Assembly: GCF_004005845.1 (NCBI RefSeq)
Contig: NZ_SADE01000001.1
Span: 496,001 to 560,000, forward strand
Origin: Hwanghaeella grinnelliae
GTDB lineage: Bacteria > Pseudomonadota > Alphaproteobacteria > UBA8366 > Aestuariispiraceae
Direction of reading: 5' to 3'
Length of the DNA stretch: 64,000 nucleotides
A program made the translations under genes and the position numbers. Of the stretch, positions 24,315 through 34,017 are shown piece after piece. Every line of letters starts with the position of its first letter. Within the stretch, counting starts at the first letter, position 1. The notes under the pieces were generated by a model. That model saw nothing but the letters and a program-made list of their open reading frames with translations, was not told the DNA's origin and did no database searches.

Positions 24315-26596
24315 AGTGTCGCTACCCCATGTTTGCCGTGGCGGGCGTTGCCCGAGGCACGCCGGGCCCCCCTGCGGGTGAGCCAAGCGCCTATCGAAGA
24401 AAATGGGGTCGATGCCGCCTCGTTCAAGCGGAGCGCGTTCAGGATGACGACGATCGACGAGCCGGACATGGCGAGCGCCGCGACAAGCGGCGACGCATAG
24501 CCAAGCACGGCGAGTGGAATGGCGATGATGTTGTAGAGCACGGCCAAAGCGAAGTTCTGGCGGATCAGCGCCTGAGCCCTGTGCGCGACGGTGACCGCGC
24601 TGGTGACCGCATCGAGCCCTTCATGCAGGAAGACCAGACCTGCCGCCTGTCGGCCGATATCGGCGGCCTTGGACGGCACCATGGAGACATCGGCGGCGGC
24701 GAGGGATGGCGTATCGTTCAAACCGTCACCCACCATCAGCACCTTGTGGCCCATCGACTGCAGCGCTTGGACTCGCGCGATCTTATCGGCCGGGCGTAAA
24801 TCGCCGCGCCAGTCGGTCATGCCGAGTGCTTGGGCGGCCTGCGCCACGGTTTCGCCATTGTCGCCCGAGAGGATTTCGCAGGCGATATCCTGCTGTTCCA
24901 GCGCCGAGATTGTTTCAGAGGCATTGGCGCGCATCCGGTCTTCGAACCGGAACAGGTCAAGCACGTCATCCCCGCGGCGCAGTTCGACGCCATTGCCGCC
25001 GGCCGCGGAACGGCCCAGGAAATAACGCTCCCCGTCCAGCGTACCTTCAATGCCTTCGCCGGGGATTTCCCGAACATCCGTCAGGCCGACAACCGGGCGG
25101 ATGTTGTTTTCGCCCGCTGCCTGGGCCAGGGCTTGGGAATAGGGATGGCGGCTGTTGGTGCCGAGCGCGGCGGCGATGCCAAGAACACGGGACCCGTGCT
25201 TCCCGGCGTCCTGAAGGCGGGGCATGCCGACGGTCAGCGTGCCGGTCTTGTCAAAAACCACATGGTCGACTTGGGCCAGTTTCTCCAAGGCAGTGCCGTC
25301 GCGCAGCATGATTCCTTTGCGGAACAGGCGCGAGGCCGCGACGACCTGAACGATCGGCACCGCGAGGCCCAGCGCGCAGGGGCAGGTGATGATCAGCACC
25401 GCGATGGCGGAGAAGAGCGACTGCCGCCAATCGCCGGTTACCCAGATCCAACCGAGGAAGGTGAACAGGGCGGCCAGATGGACGACCGGTGCGTAGACGG
25501 CGGCTGCGCGGTCCGCCAATTTGCGATAGGCTGGCGCCCCGCCTTCTGCGGCGTCCAGCATGCGCAGCATTTCCGACAGGAAGGAATCCTTGGCGGCTTT
25601 CGCGGCTTCGACGACCAGCGGCCCGGTCAGGTTCAGCATGCCCGCCGACAGGGTCGTGCCTTCCTGCGCGGTGATGGGAACGCTTTCGCCCGTCGCGATG
25701 GCGGCATCGATATCGCTTTTGCCTTCCCGAACGGTGGCGTCCACGGGAATACGGTCCCCGGCGGCGATATGAAGGCACATGCCGGCCTCGACCTCATCCA
25801 GGGGATGCCAATGCCGGCTACCGTCTTCGCCGATCACGGTTGCCCCGTCGGGCGTGATCCGCGCCAGCCCGGCGACGGCGTCCCGCGCGCGTTCGCGCAT
25901 CATATGGTCCAGCGTACGGCCAATCAGCAGGAAGAAAAGCAGGGTTACCGAGGCATCGAAATAGGCATGGGCTCCGTGGTTCCAGGTTTCGAAGATGCTC
26001 ATGCCTGTCGCCAGCAGAATGGCCAGTGAAATAGGCACATCCATGTTCAGGCTGCGTGCCGCCAGGGCCCGCAAGGCCGGGCGAAAGAAGACGCGGCCGG
26101 CATAGCCGACGGTCGGGATCGCGATGAGTGCGGAGATCCAATGGAACAGATCACGTGTTGCGGCGTCCGCCCCGGACCAAACGGAAACGGAAAGCAGCAT
26201 GATATTCCCGGCCGCGAAACCGGCGACGGCTAGGGCGCGGAACAGCGATTTGCGGGTGTCGTCAACGACGATGGCGTCCGGGCTGATCAGGTTCGGCTCA
26301 TACCCCACCCGGCGCAACGCCGCGAAAACAGGCACGGCGTCTATATCGTCTTCTTTCCAGTGGAAAACGACACGCTTGGTCGACAGATTGACGCGCGGTT
26401 CTTCCAATTCCCGCAGGGCGCTTAACGCGCCTTCCACCTTGCGGATGCAACCGCCGCAATGGATGTCCGGCACGGCCAGGACGGTGCGTATCCGACCGTC
26501 GTCGAGTTTCTGCGAGGAATGCAGAACCGCGTCTCGCGAGGGAACGTCCGTCGATGCGGCAGCATTGACCGTGGTTCCACCGGCACAGCAGCTCAT
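24311..26596 (-). CDS. ccoI: Copper-translocating P-type ATPase CcoI (FixI)
   Basis: A 761-residue P1B-type ATPase that supplies copper for cbb3 oxidase. It has a cysteine-rich N-terminus (MSCCAG), a heavy-metal-associated domain with DIHCGGCIRK near residue 60, eight membrane helices, the ion-path motif CPCALGLAVP, the phosphorylation motif DKTGTLT, and GDGLNDTPSLAAADVS in the nucleotide-binding part. The ATG at 26596 overlaps the ccoH stop (ATGA); the frame is open further upstream but inside ccoH. It is the third gene of ccoGHIS. Confidence 0.95.
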   Translation of the reverse strand: MSCCAGGTTVNAAASTDVPSRDAVLHSSQKLDDGRIRTVLAVPDIHCGGCIRKVEGALSALRELEEPRVNLSTKRVVFHWKEDDIDAVPVFAALRRVGYEPNLISPDAIVVDDTRKSLFRALAVAGFAAGNIMLLSVSVWSGADAATRDLFHWISALIAIPTVGYAGRVFFRPALRALAARSLNMDVPISLAILLATGMSIFETWNHGAHAYFDASVTLLFFLLIGRTLDHMMRERARDAVAGLARITPDGATVIGEDGSRHWHPLDEVEAGMCLHIAAGDRIPVDATVREGKSDIDAAIATGESVPITAQEGTTLSAGMLNLTGPLVVEAAKAAKDSFLSEMLRMLDAAEGGAPAYRKLADRAAAVYAPVVHLAALFTFLGWIWVTGDWRQSLFSAIAVLIITCPCALGLAVPIVQVVAASRLFRKGIMLRDGTALEKLAQVDHVVFDKTGTLTVGMPRLQDAGKHGSRVLGIAAALGTNSRHPYSQALAQAAGENNIRPVVGLTDVREIPGEGIEGTLDGERYFLGRSAAGGNGVELRRGDDVLDLFRFEDRMRANASETISALEQQDIACEILSGDNGETVAQAAQALGMTDWRGDLRPADKIARVQALQSMGHKVLMVGDGLNDTPSLAAADVSMVPSKAADIGRQAAGLVFLHEGLDAVTSAVTVAHRAQALIRQNFALAVLYNIIAIPLAVLGYASPLVAALAMSGSSIVVILNALRLNEAASTPFSSIGAWLTRRGARRASGNARHGKHGVATL

Positions 26597-27078
26597 CAGG
26601 TCGCTCCCTTTTCCTGGATCGTGCTGCGATAGCGCACTTTCCATTCCGTTCCATCCTTCGCCAGGGCCCGGATTTCCAGGTTCCATTCGCCGGGCGGTAA
26701 ATCGTTCGATGCCTGATAGGGACCGCCGACGACCTTGGCGAGTTCGATGACCCGGTCCTGGAATTCGGCCGCGGGGTGCCCGGCATGGATGGTTACGGAG
26801 TCCAAAGGCACAAGCCGGCCGTCACGGTCCTTCAATGTGAAGATGATCTGCTGGCCGTTTAACGAGAATTCGTGCTGCCAGCCGAGCGCCTTCTGGGCCT
26901 CCGCCCGGTCCAGGTCCTCGTTGAAGTGCTGGCTGGCGACGTAGCTGTTCTTCACGACAAGGCCTGTCCAGGAGTCGGTGGCGTAAAAGGCCAAAGTCAG
27001 ATTCACGGCGACGATCACGCCAAAGAACAGCACCATCCAAAGCAGGACGTGTCGGCCAGTGACCTCACGCGGCATCAT
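26596..27078 (-). CDS. ccoH: cbb3 oxidase assembly protein CcoH (FixH)
   Basis: A 160-residue single-span membrane protein. A basic N-terminus (MMPREVTGRH) leads into one helix (VLLWMVLFFGVIVAVNLTLA), then a periplasmic FixH domain with NEDLDRAEAQKALGW and a LPPGEWNLEIRA strand. FixH stabilises cbb3 assembly. The start overlaps the ccoG stop, and the stop overlaps the ccoI start. Confidence 0.94.
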   Translation of the reverse strand: MMPREVTGRHVLLWMVLFFGVIVAVNLTLAFYATDSWTGLVVKNSYVASQHFNEDLDRAEAQKALGWQHEFSLNGQQIIFTLKDRDGRLVPLDSVTIHAGHPAAEFQDRVIELAKVVGGPYQASNDLPPGEWNLEIRALAKDGTEWKVRYRSTIQEKGAT

Positions 27079-28661
27079 TTCGATTCTCCCGCTTCAAAGA
27101 CAGCATCATAACTGTCCCGTTCCGATCCGTTAATGTCTTGGACGACGAAGCGGAACGGCGTCTTTTGCTCGGTCAGGGTTTTCGGGTCCATGGAAAGGAA
27201 AACTTTAACCGTTTCCAATTGGTCGGGTTCGGCCGGCAGCAGGACTGCGTCTTCCGGATTGTCCTTGATGTCGGGAATGATCAGCCGTGCGCCGGGCAGA
27301 CCTTCGATGGTCAATTGGATCAGTCGCGGTTCCGGCATCATATTCAGAATCTTGACCGTATAACCGTTGCGGATCGATCCGTCGGACAAGGTCACGAAAA
27401 GCGGGTTCCGATCATGCAGGACGTTCAGGTCCAACCGCTCCCGCGTCAGCAGCACGCCCAGCATGGCAAAGCCGATGGCAGCCCATGCGCAGATATAGAT
27501 CATGGTCCGGACGCGGATGATCGAGCGCCAATTCGTGTGGGTGAGTGTATCGATAAGCTTGCCCGCGGAATTGCGGATACGGTCGGGTTCAATCTCCCCA
27601 TTGGCGTTGACGGCCTTGGCCATATTGGCGTTGTAGTCGTTCAATGTGGCATAGGAAATCAGACCCTTTTCCAGGCCCAGCTTGCTCATTACGCCGTCGC
27701 AGGCATCAATGCACAGCGCGCAGGTGATGCATTCCAACTGTTGGCCGTCGCGAATGTCGATCCCCATCGGGCAGACGGCGACGCAGGCATTGCAGTCGAT
27801 GCAATCCCCCGTGCTTTTTCCCGCCGCTTCCAATTTCTTCTGGTGACGCGAGCGCGGCTCACCGCGCCAATCGTTATAGGTGACGGTCAGGGAATGCTCG
27901 TCCAGCATCGCGCCCTGAATGCGCGGCCAGGGACACATATAGGTGCAGACCTGTTCCCGCATCAGACCGCCCAGCGTGTAGGTGGTAAAGGTCAGCACGG
28001 CGACGGTCGCATAGGCAACGCCGGCCGCGTTGCCGGTGAACAGGTCGACCGCCAGTTTGGGGGCGTCGGCAAAATAGAAGATCCAGGCGCCGCCGGTCGA
28101 CGCGGCGATCAACAGCCAGATCGTGTGTTTCGAGACGCGTTTGACGGCTTTCTCAGCGCTCATCGGGGCCTTGTCCAGGCGGATCCGCTTGTTGCGGTCG
28201 CCCTCGATCGCGCGTTCGACGACCAGGAACAAATCGACCCAGACGGTTTGCGGACATGTATAGCCGCACCACGCGCGGCCGACAGAAGAGGTGACCAGGA
28301 ACAAGCCGATCCCGGCCATGATCAGCAAGCCGGCCACATAGTAGAATTCCTGCGGCCAGATCTCGATGAAAAAGAAATAGAAACGGCGGTGGTAGAGGTC
28401 GATCAGAACCGCCTGATCCGGGGCGAACTCACCCCGATCCCAGCGGATCCACGGCGTTAGGTAATAGATGCCGAGGGTGACCACCATGATGACCCATTTA
28501 AGGGAGCGGAAACGGCCTTCGGCGCGTTTCGGGTGGATTTTCTTGCGGGCCGCATAGAGCGGCTCCTGACGATCGCGCCGGTTGACGGCTTCGACGTCGA
28601 AACTCTCCAAGCTCTTGGGATCAGCACTTTGGGCGTCGGAAACGGATGGACTTTCACTCAC
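27075..28661 (-). CDS. ccoG: cbb3 oxidase accessory protein CcoG (FixG/RdxA), polyferredoxin
   Basis: A 528-residue membrane protein with several helices, an N-terminal CGYTCPQTVWVD motif, and two [4Fe-4S] ferredoxin motifs: CIDCNACVAVCPMGID and CITCALCIDACDG. The C-terminal domain is an Ig-like FixG_C domain. CcoG is a copper reductase supporting CcoI-dependent copper delivery. The start codon is GTG at 28661 with an AAAGG-type ribosome site. It begins the ccoGHIS operon, separated from ccoP by about 160 bases. Confidence 0.95.
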   Translation of the reverse strand: MSESPSVSDAQSADPKSLESFDVEAVNRRDRQEPLYAARKKIHPKRAEGRFRSLKWVIMVVTLGIYYLTPWIRWDRGEFAPDQAVLIDLYHRRFYFFFIEIWPQEFYYVAGLLIMAGIGLFLVTSSVGRAWCGYTCPQTVWVDLFLVVERAIEGDRNKRIRLDKAPMSAEKAVKRVSKHTIWLLIAASTGGAWIFYFADAPKLAVDLFTGNAAGVAYATVAVLTFTTYTLGGLMREQVCTYMCPWPRIQGAMLDEHSLTVTYNDWRGEPRSRHQKKLEAAGKSTGDCIDCNACVAVCPMGIDIRDGQQLECITCALCIDACDGVMSKLGLEKGLISYATLNDYNANMAKAVNANGEIEPDRIRNSAGKLIDTLTHTNWRSIIRVRTMIYICAWAAIGFAMLGVLLTRERLDLNVLHDRNPLFVTLSDGSIRNGYTVKILNMMPEPRLIQLTIEGLPGARLIIPDIKDNPEDAVLLPAEPDQLETVKVFLSMDPKTLTEQKTPFRFVVQDINGSERDSYDAVFEAGESK

Positions 28662-28713
28662 GGTTTGGAACCTTTCTTATCAAAAAAAACACCCCATTCC
28701 GTACCCAAATTAT

Positions 28714-28754
28714 GTGCCCCCGGCCTTGCGCCCTAAGGCCTTCGGCGGGGGCAC
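28714..28754. terminator. Long imperfect hairpin between ccoP and ccoG
   Basis: GTGCCCCC at 28714-28721 pairs with GGGGGCAC at 28747-28754, and inner bases can pair further (GCCTT with AAGGC). No T-run follows on the minus strand. It may end most ccoNOQP transcripts, attenuate ccoGHIS, or protect the mRNA 3' end. Confidence 0.45.
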
Positions 28755-28825
28755 GTGATCGTCGAATACGTTCTTTGCGAACGACGCGTCACTTATTGTT
28801 TTAGGCGTTTTGTTCTTCGCCTTTG

Positions 28826-29695
28826 TTATTCGCCGCCACCCAGGGAGTGGACGAAGACAGCGAGCTGTTTGACGGTGACATCGCCCAGACGCTCACCCCA
28901 TGCCGGCATGACACCGTGTTGGGGGGCGCTGATCTGGGCCGCGATTTCGGCCACCGTGTCACCATACAGCCAGACGGCGTCGGTCAGGTTCGGCGCACCG
29001 AGGTCGCGCATTCCCTTGCCGGCTTCGCCATGGCAACTCACACAGTTATCCGCATAAACCGTCGCCCCGGCCTCTGCCAATGCGGCATCGTGTTCCAGGT
29101 TGGCGAGTTTGCCGACGAAATTGGCGGCTGCCCGGACGTCGCTGCCGGAAAGGATTTGATCCCGTCCGAAGGCCGGCATTTCCGAGAAACGCGTATCTTC
29201 GTCACCGTTATAGCGAATGCCGTGGGTGATGGTCTGATGGATTTCCTCCACCGTACCGCCCCAAAGCCACACGTCGTCGTTCAGGTTCGGATAGCCCGGC
29301 GACCCTTGTGCGCCCGACCCATGGCACTGCGAACAATAGACCTTGAAGGCCGACGCGCCGCCCGAAACCGCGAAACGGTGGAGGCTGTCGTTCTTCGCGA
29401 TGTCTTCCACATTCGTGGCGTCGATCTGTGCTATCAGGCCCGCCCGGCCTTCTTCGGCCGCGGCGACTTCCTGGTGCAGTTCGGCGCGGCTGGAATAGCC
29501 GCTAATACCCTGCGTGGCGGAGTTGATGAGCGGAATGGCCGGGTAATAGATGCAGTACCCAATCGCATAGGCAATGCAGGCATAGAACACCCAGAGCCAC
29601 CAACGCGGCAGCGGATTGTCGAGTTCCCGGATGCCGTCCCACTCGTGACCGGTGGTATCGACGCCGCTCAATTCGTCTTTATGAGGTGCAGTCAT
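28826..29695 (-). CDS. ccoP: cbb3-type cytochrome c oxidase subunit III, CcoP (diheme cytochrome c)
   Basis: A 289-residue membrane-anchored diheme cytochrome c. A cytoplasmic N-terminus contains the conserved HEWDGIRELDNPLPRWW, followed by one helix near residues 32-54. Two heme motifs follow: CSQCH near 137 and CVSCH near 221. It passes electrons to the CcoN catalytic subunit. It is the last structural gene of the operon. Confidence 0.96.
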   Translation of the reverse strand: MTAPHKDELSGVDTTGHEWDGIRELDNPLPRWWLWVFYACIAYAIGYCIYYPAIPLINSATQGISGYSSRAELHQEVAAAEEGRAGLIAQIDATNVEDIAKNDSLHRFAVSGGASAFKVYCSQCHGSGAQGSPGYPNLNDDVWLWGGTVEEIHQTITHGIRYNGDEDTRFSEMPAFGRDQILSGSDVRAAANFVGKLANLEHDAALAEAGATVYADNCVSCHGEAGKGMRDLGAPNLTDAVWLYGDTVAEIAAQISAPQHGVMPAWGERLGDVTVKQLAVFVHSLGGGE

Positions 29696-29696
29696 C

Positions 29697-29849
29697 TTAC
29701 TTGTCTTCCTTCAAAGGGATGTTCGCGGCATCGTCCGCGGCTTTCTTGCCGCCGGGACGAAACGTGTAGGCGATCACGCCCACGAAGAGCACGAAGAGGT
29801 ACACAAGACCCCAACTGTCTGCTGCGTGTCTTACGGTTTCGTAATCCAT
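29697..29849 (-). CDS. ccoQ: cbb3-type cytochrome c oxidase subunit CcoQ
   Basis: A 50-residue membrane protein translated from an ATG at 29849. It starts MDYETVRHAADSWG, has one helix (LVYLFVLFVGVIAYTF), then the conserved RPGGKKAADDAA tail. CcoQ stabilises the cbb3 complex. It lies between ccoO and ccoP; its stop is immediately before the ccoP start. Confidence 0.93.
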   Translation of the reverse strand: MDYETVRHAADSWGLVYLFVLFVGVIAYTFRPGGKKAADDAANIPLKEDK

Positions 29850-29862
29850 AACTACGCCCTCC

Positions 29863-30594
29863 TTATCGGAAGTTGGCTTCGGCGTCGTAGGCCGTGAAAT
29901 CGACCAGAGTGCCGAGCATTTGCAGATACGCCACCAGCGCGTCCATTTCGGTCAAACGGCTTGGATCGCCATCGAAATCGCCGAGCTTGAGTTTCGGATA
30001 ACGGGCCTCCACGCCTTCCCAATCCGCGTCGGGGTCGGCTTGTGCGGCCAAGTCGGCGGCCGCGTTTTCGATCATCTCGTCGGAATACGGGACGCCGAGC
30101 GTGGCGTTCGTCGACAAGTGTTTGGCGACCAGACTGCCATCCAGCTCGTTATGCTTCAGGAAGCCGTAGGACGGCATGACCGATTCCGGCACCACCGACT
30201 GCGGGTTGATCAGGTGTTGGACGTGCCATTCGTTGGAATAGCGGTCGCCCACCCGCGCCAGATCCGGCCCGGTACGCTTTGAACCCCACTGGAACGGACG
30301 GTCGTACATCGACTCCGCCGCCAGCGAATAAGGTCCGTACCGTTCCACTTCGTCCCGGAAGGGGCGGATCATCTGACTGTGGCAGACGTAGCACCCCTCG
30401 CGGATATAAATGCGCCGGCCCAGCAACTCCAAGGGAGAGTAGGGACGCATGCCCTTCACCTTCTCGATCGTATTGTCGAGATAGAAAAGCGGGACGATTT
30501 CGACGAGACCGCCGATCGAGACGACCAGCAGCGACAAGACGAGAAGAAGCGTCGCGTTGGTCTCGATGACTTTATGCTTGGAAAGGAACGACAT
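29863..30594 (-). CDS. ccoO: cbb3-type cytochrome c oxidase subunit II, CcoO (monoheme cytochrome c)
   Basis: A 243-residue membrane-anchored cytochrome. The N-terminal helix (residues 15-35) is followed by the EIVPLFY segment and one heme motif, [15 protein letters not shown], near residue 70. The methionine in SVMPSYGFL is the probable axial ligand. It mediates electron flow between CcoP and CcoN. Confidence 0.96.
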   Translation of the reverse strand: MSFLSKHKVIETNATLLLVLSLLVVSIGGLVEIVPLFYLDNTIEKVKGMRPYSPLELLGRRIYIREGCYVCHSQMIRPFRDEVERYGPYSLAAESMYDRPFQWGSKRTGPDLARVGDRYSNEWHVQHLINPQSVVPESVMPSYGFLKHNELDGSLVAKHLSTNATLGVPYSDEMIENAAADLAAQADPDADWEGVEARYPKLKLGDFDGDPSRLTEMDALVAYLQMLGTLVDFTAYDAEANFR

Positions 30595-30605
30595 GACGCT
30601 TCCTC

Positions 30606-32210
30606 CTATTCCGCGGGAGCTGCGTGGGCGGTGACGAGGGGTGCCTCATCCCGGACGCGGCCACGGATCGTTTGAACCAGATTGTATGCCATCACCAACG
30701 CACCGATCAGGTAGAGCAGCCCGCCCAACGTCCGGATGACGAAGTAGGGGTGCATTGCCTGGACCGACTCGGCGAAGGAATAGACGAGGAAGCCTTCAGC
30801 GTCGTATTCGCGCCACATCAGACCTTGCGTGATGCCGGAAACCCACATCACGGCGGCGTAGACCACGATGCCCAGGGTCGCCAACCACAGATGCCAGTTG
30901 ACCAGCCGCAGTGAGTAAAGCTGCTTGCGGCCCCACAGACGCGGCACCAGGAAGTAGATCGCCCCGAAGGTGATCATGCCGACCCAGCCCAACGCACCTG
31001 AATGCACGTGGCCGATGGTCCAGTCCGTGTAGTGGCTGAGCGAGTTGACCGCCTTGATCGACATCATCGGACCTTCGAAGGTCGACATGCCGTAGAAGGC
31101 GACCGCGATGACCATCATGCGGATGATCGGGTCCGTGCGCAGCTTGTCCCAAGCGCCGGAAAGCGTCATCAGCCCGTTGATCATGCCACCCCAGGAGGGC
31201 ATCCACAGCATGATCGAGAAGACCATGCCCAGCGTCTGCGCCCAATCCGGCAGCGCCGTGTAGTGCAGGTGATGGGGACCGGCCCAGATGTATAGGAAGA
31301 TCAGGGCCCAGAAGTGGATGATAGAAAGGCGATAGGAATAAACCGGGCGTTCGGCCTGTTTCGGCATGAAATAATACATCATGCCCAGGAAGCCGGCGGT
31401 CAGGAAGAAGCCGACCGCGTTATGGCCGTACCACCATTGCGTCAGGGCGTCCTGCACGCCGGCGAAGGCGGAGTAGCTGACGGATCCCAGGAACGAGACG
31501 GGCAGGGACAGGTTATTCACCACATGCAACATCGCGATGGTCACGATGAAGGCCAGGTAGAACCAGTTGGCGACATAGATATGCGGCTCTTTCCGCTTCA
31601 AAATCGTGCCCAGGAAGACGATCAGGTAGACGACCCAGACGATGGTCAGCCACAGATCGACATACCATTCCGGTTCCGCATATTCCTTGGACTGGGTGAC
31701 GCCCAACAGATAACCGGTGGCGGCCAAAACGATGAACAGCTGATAGCCCCAGAACACGAACCAGGCCGCGTCACCGCCGAACAGGCGGGCCCGACAGGTT
31801 CGTTGCACGACATAGAAGCTGGTGCATAGCAGGGCATTACCGCCGAACGCGAAAATCACTGCCGAGGTATGCAGCGGGCGGACGCGTCCGAAGTTCAAAT
31901 AGGGCTCGAAGTTTAGCGCCGGAAACGCCAATTGCGACGCGATCACAACGCCCACCAGGAAGCCGACGATTCCCCAGAATACTGTGGCGACGACGCCGTA
32001 GCGTATCGGGCCGTCCATATATCCTACTTCCCCGGTCGAATCGACCGTGCGCGACTGTCCGCGCGACAGAAGAAAGAATGCCGTGAGTACCAGAACCAGC
32101 AGCAAAACCCAGGAATGGGCGCGGAAAAGCGCGTCAGCGCCTTGTGCCGCCCCTATCAAGGCGACCACTGCCGCTATCGCCAAAGCGATGACCTGCAATG
32201 TTAGTTTCAT
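30606..32210 (-). CDS. ccoN: cbb3-type cytochrome c oxidase subunit I, CcoN
   Basis: A 534-residue heme-copper oxidase subunit, the catalytic core that reduces oxygen to water with high affinity. About fourteen helices are present. Ligand-containing segments include [27 protein letters not shown], a GPHHLHYTA pair near residue 310, and [12 protein letters not shown] near residue 400. An extra N-terminal helix pair (residues 5-50) makes it longer than many homologues. A perfect FNR/FixK box lies about 150 bases upstream. Confidence 0.96.
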   Translation of the reverse strand: MKLTLQVIALAIAAVVALIGAAQGADALFRAHSWVLLLVLVLTAFFLLSRGQSRTVDSTGEVGYMDGPIRYGVVATVFWGIVGFLVGVVIASQLAFPALNFEPYLNFGRVRPLHTSAVIFAFGGNALLCTSFYVVQRTCRARLFGGDAAWFVFWGYQLFIVLAATGYLLGVTQSKEYAEPEWYVDLWLTIVWVVYLIVFLGTILKRKEPHIYVANWFYLAFIVTIAMLHVVNNLSLPVSFLGSVSYSAFAGVQDALTQWWYGHNAVGFFLTAGFLGMMYYFMPKQAERPVYSYRLSIIHFWALIFLYIWAGPHHLHYTALPDWAQTLGMVFSIMLWMPSWGGMINGLMTLSGAWDKLRTDPIIRMMVIAVAFYGMSTFEGPMMSIKAVNSLSHYTDWTIGHVHSGALGWVGMITFGAIYFLVPRLWGRKQLYSLRLVNWHLWLATLGIVVYAAVMWVSGITQGLMWREYDAEGFLVYSFAESVQAMHPYFVIRTLGGLLYLIGALVMAYNLVQTIRGRVRDEAPLVTAHAAPAE

Positions 32211-32357
32211 GTTTTATATCCCCGAGACCTCGTAAAAGGGCGCATTCCGTCACCTCTCGGTGTGTCGGAACGCCGTTTCACTGTTTGACCAACAGTAGTT
32301 GGCGGCAAAATCCGCCTATGTAAGGCCGCTTCTTAATGCTTCCCACCCGCGCCGGCT

Positions 32358-32371
32358 TTGATTTCGATCAA
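32358..32371. promoter_or_regulatory. FNR/FixK box upstream of ccoN
   Basis: TTGAT-TTCG-ATCAA matches the FNR/FixK consensus perfectly and lies between the divergent ccoN and hemerythrin-like genes. The neighbouring regulator has the cysteines for an oxygen-sensing [4Fe-4S] cluster, so anaerobic or microaerobic activation of ccoNOQP is likely. Confidence 0.85.
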
Positions 32372-32438
32372 AACAGGACAGGGAACACGCGACTACAGTG
32401 ACTTACCTTAAATGATTTGATCGAAAACGAATATACCG

Positions 32439-33017
32439 ATGGGCGAAATGTCACACAGCCGCTGGGGCGGAAACGGAATAGGAATGTCTGTCGAAAACGG
32501 AAAAATCACGGCGCACGGCTTTCCGATGCAGACCCCGTCCTTGTTGGAGGGGCAGGAGATACTTGCGGTCGTTGAAAGCCATCAGTCGCGGCAGCGGGCG
32601 ATCTGTCGGGAATTGGAAACGGTGGCCGATTCCTTGCCTATGGATGTCGATCCGTCGCTTTGCATGCGGCTTGCCCGAACGTTGGTCCCTACGCTGCGAT
32701 CGGCGCATGACTACAAGAAGGAATACCTCTGTGATTTGGCGCGCCGGGTTTTGAACGACCTCAGCAATATCGACGCAATTCTGGAACGGCTTTGCGCCGA
32801 GTACTACGAAACGGAATTGCTGGCGGAGGAAGTCGCGGAAGAGTTGTCCCAATGGGGCATTTGCGCGGATCACAAAAGCGCCGAAGCGATGGGCTATATG
32901 TTACGTGGATTCTTCGTTAGTCTGACGCGGCACGTGGACTTCGAATGCATCGTCCTGATCGAGCCGATCAAAACTCGCCTGTCTCGTCTCGAAGACGCTG
33001 TATATCCGGAACCGTGA
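32439..33017 (+). CDS. Hemerythrin-like (HHE-fold) protein, partly degenerate
   Basis: A helical soluble protein of up to 192 residues. The four-helix arrangement resembles an HHE/hemerythrin domain: VVESHQSRQRAICRELE, SAHDYKKEYLCDLARR, YYETELLAEEVAEEL, and RHVDFECIVLIEPIK. The first, second and last helices keep histidines, but the expected His-Glu pairs are incomplete, so di-iron or oxygen binding is doubtful. The start may be 32439, 32448 or 32484; no strong ribosome site settles it. It is divergent from ccoN across the FNR box, and its last 50 bases overlap the 3' end of the converging fnr-like gene. A role in oxygen or nitric oxide sensing is inference. Confidence 0.65.
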   Translation: MGEMSHSRWGGNGIGMSVENGKITAHGFPMQTPSLLEGQEILAVVESHQSRQRAICRELETVADSLPMDVDPSLCMRLARTLVPTLRSAHDYKKEYLCDLARRVLNDLSNIDAILERLCAEYYETELLAEEVAEELSQWGICADHKSAEAMGYMLRGFFVSLTRHVDFECIVLIEPIKTRLSRLEDAVYPEP

Positions 33018-33696
33018 CGTGGCGGCTCTGCTCCAGTTCAATGATGCCTTCTTTTCGAAGCTTGGTGAACTGGCGGCTGACCGTTTCGATGGTCATGCCC
33101 AGGAAATCTGCGATGTCCGCGCGGGTGAGCGGCAGATCGAAGGTGATAGGAAGATTATCTTCCAGGTCCCGTTCAGGGTCGATTTGCGCCGCGATCATAT
33201 AAAGGAAACTGGCGACCTTTTCGGAGGCCGTCTTTCGGCCCAGCGTCAGCATCCATTGGCGCGCTTCGTCCAACTCTTTCAACGTTTGCCGCAACAGCCG
33301 TTGTTCGACGCCGGGCGTTTCCTTCATCATCGCGTCCAGCTTCGAGCGCGGAAACGCGCAGAGTTTGACGGCGGTTGCCGCTTCCGCGGTGATCGAGGAT
33401 GTTTCCTGGAACGGACGGCCAAGGAAATCCGGTGCGAATTGAAGCCCGACAATCTGTTGGCGACCGTCCGGCATCATTTTGCTCAGCTTCACGACGCCGC
33501 CCATGATGTTGGCGAAGGATTCCGCAGCCTCCGTCTCGCCCACAAGTTCGGTCCCGGCCGGAACCGTTTTCTTCGTGGTATGCTGGCTGAGATACTTTAA
33601 TTCCTTGCCGCTCAACGCGCCGCAAATACCATTATGGCGCGCCTCACAGCTTCGGCACAGCTCAGGAATGTCAGTGTCGTTTGAAGTGTCACTCAT
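32968..33696 (-). CDS. Crp/Fnr-family oxygen-responsive regulator (FnrL type)
   Basis: A 242-residue regulator. The N-terminal CRSCEARHNGIC and a later cysteine in VKLCAF give four ligands for an oxygen-labile [4Fe-4S] cluster. The cyclic-nucleotide-binding-like beta-roll is at about 30-145 and the dimer helix at about 145-175. The helix-turn-helix is RADIADFLGMTIETVSRQF; its E, S and R contacts recognise TTGAT half-sites. I use the ATG at 33696; a TTG at 33711 is in frame. The perfect FNR box in front of ccoN is its probable target. Confidence 0.93.
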   Translation of the reverse strand: MSDTSNDTDIPELCRSCEARHNGICGALSGKELKYLSQHTTKKTVPAGTELVGETEAAESFANIMGGVVKLSKMMPDGRQQIVGLQFAPDFLGRPFQETSSITAEAATAVKLCAFPRSKLDAMMKETPGVEQRLLRQTLKELDEARQWMLTLGRKTASEKVASFLYMIAAQIDPERDLEDNLPITFDLPLTRADIADFLGMTIETVSRQFTKLRKEGIIELEQSRHVTVPDIQRLRDETGEF

Positions 33697-34017
33697 GAAT
33701 ATGTCCGTCAAGCTCCTGCCGCACTTATAAGGTCTCGGGCGGCTTATTGCACTGCCTCAATTTAGCGCAGACCGTCGTATCTCACGCCCGGCCTGCAAGG
33801 CCAATCCGTTCACATCCCTTTTTCGGACGACAACGGATTGTCGCGACGCAGCTCATCAAGGCTGCCGAAGGGTGCGCATAGACCCCAGGTAGAACTTACC
33901 TATGGCCTTGAAAAAGAAAACAGATTAGCTTGACTGCCGAGATGGTGAATAAGCGATCGCAAATATTGGATCGTAGGTGTCTTGTCGGAAGTTGGGGCGG
34001 AAGACTTGGAGCGACCA
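33697..34017. other. Divergent intergenic region between the fnr-like gene and the first lipoprotein gene
   Basis: About 320 bases with no gene or FNR-type box that I can see. It must hold two promoters; none stands out. Confidence 0.4.

Noticed and set aside
27138-28460. Long open frame antisense to ccoG
   Set aside because: Shadow of a gene with unmistakable ferredoxin motifs on the other strand.
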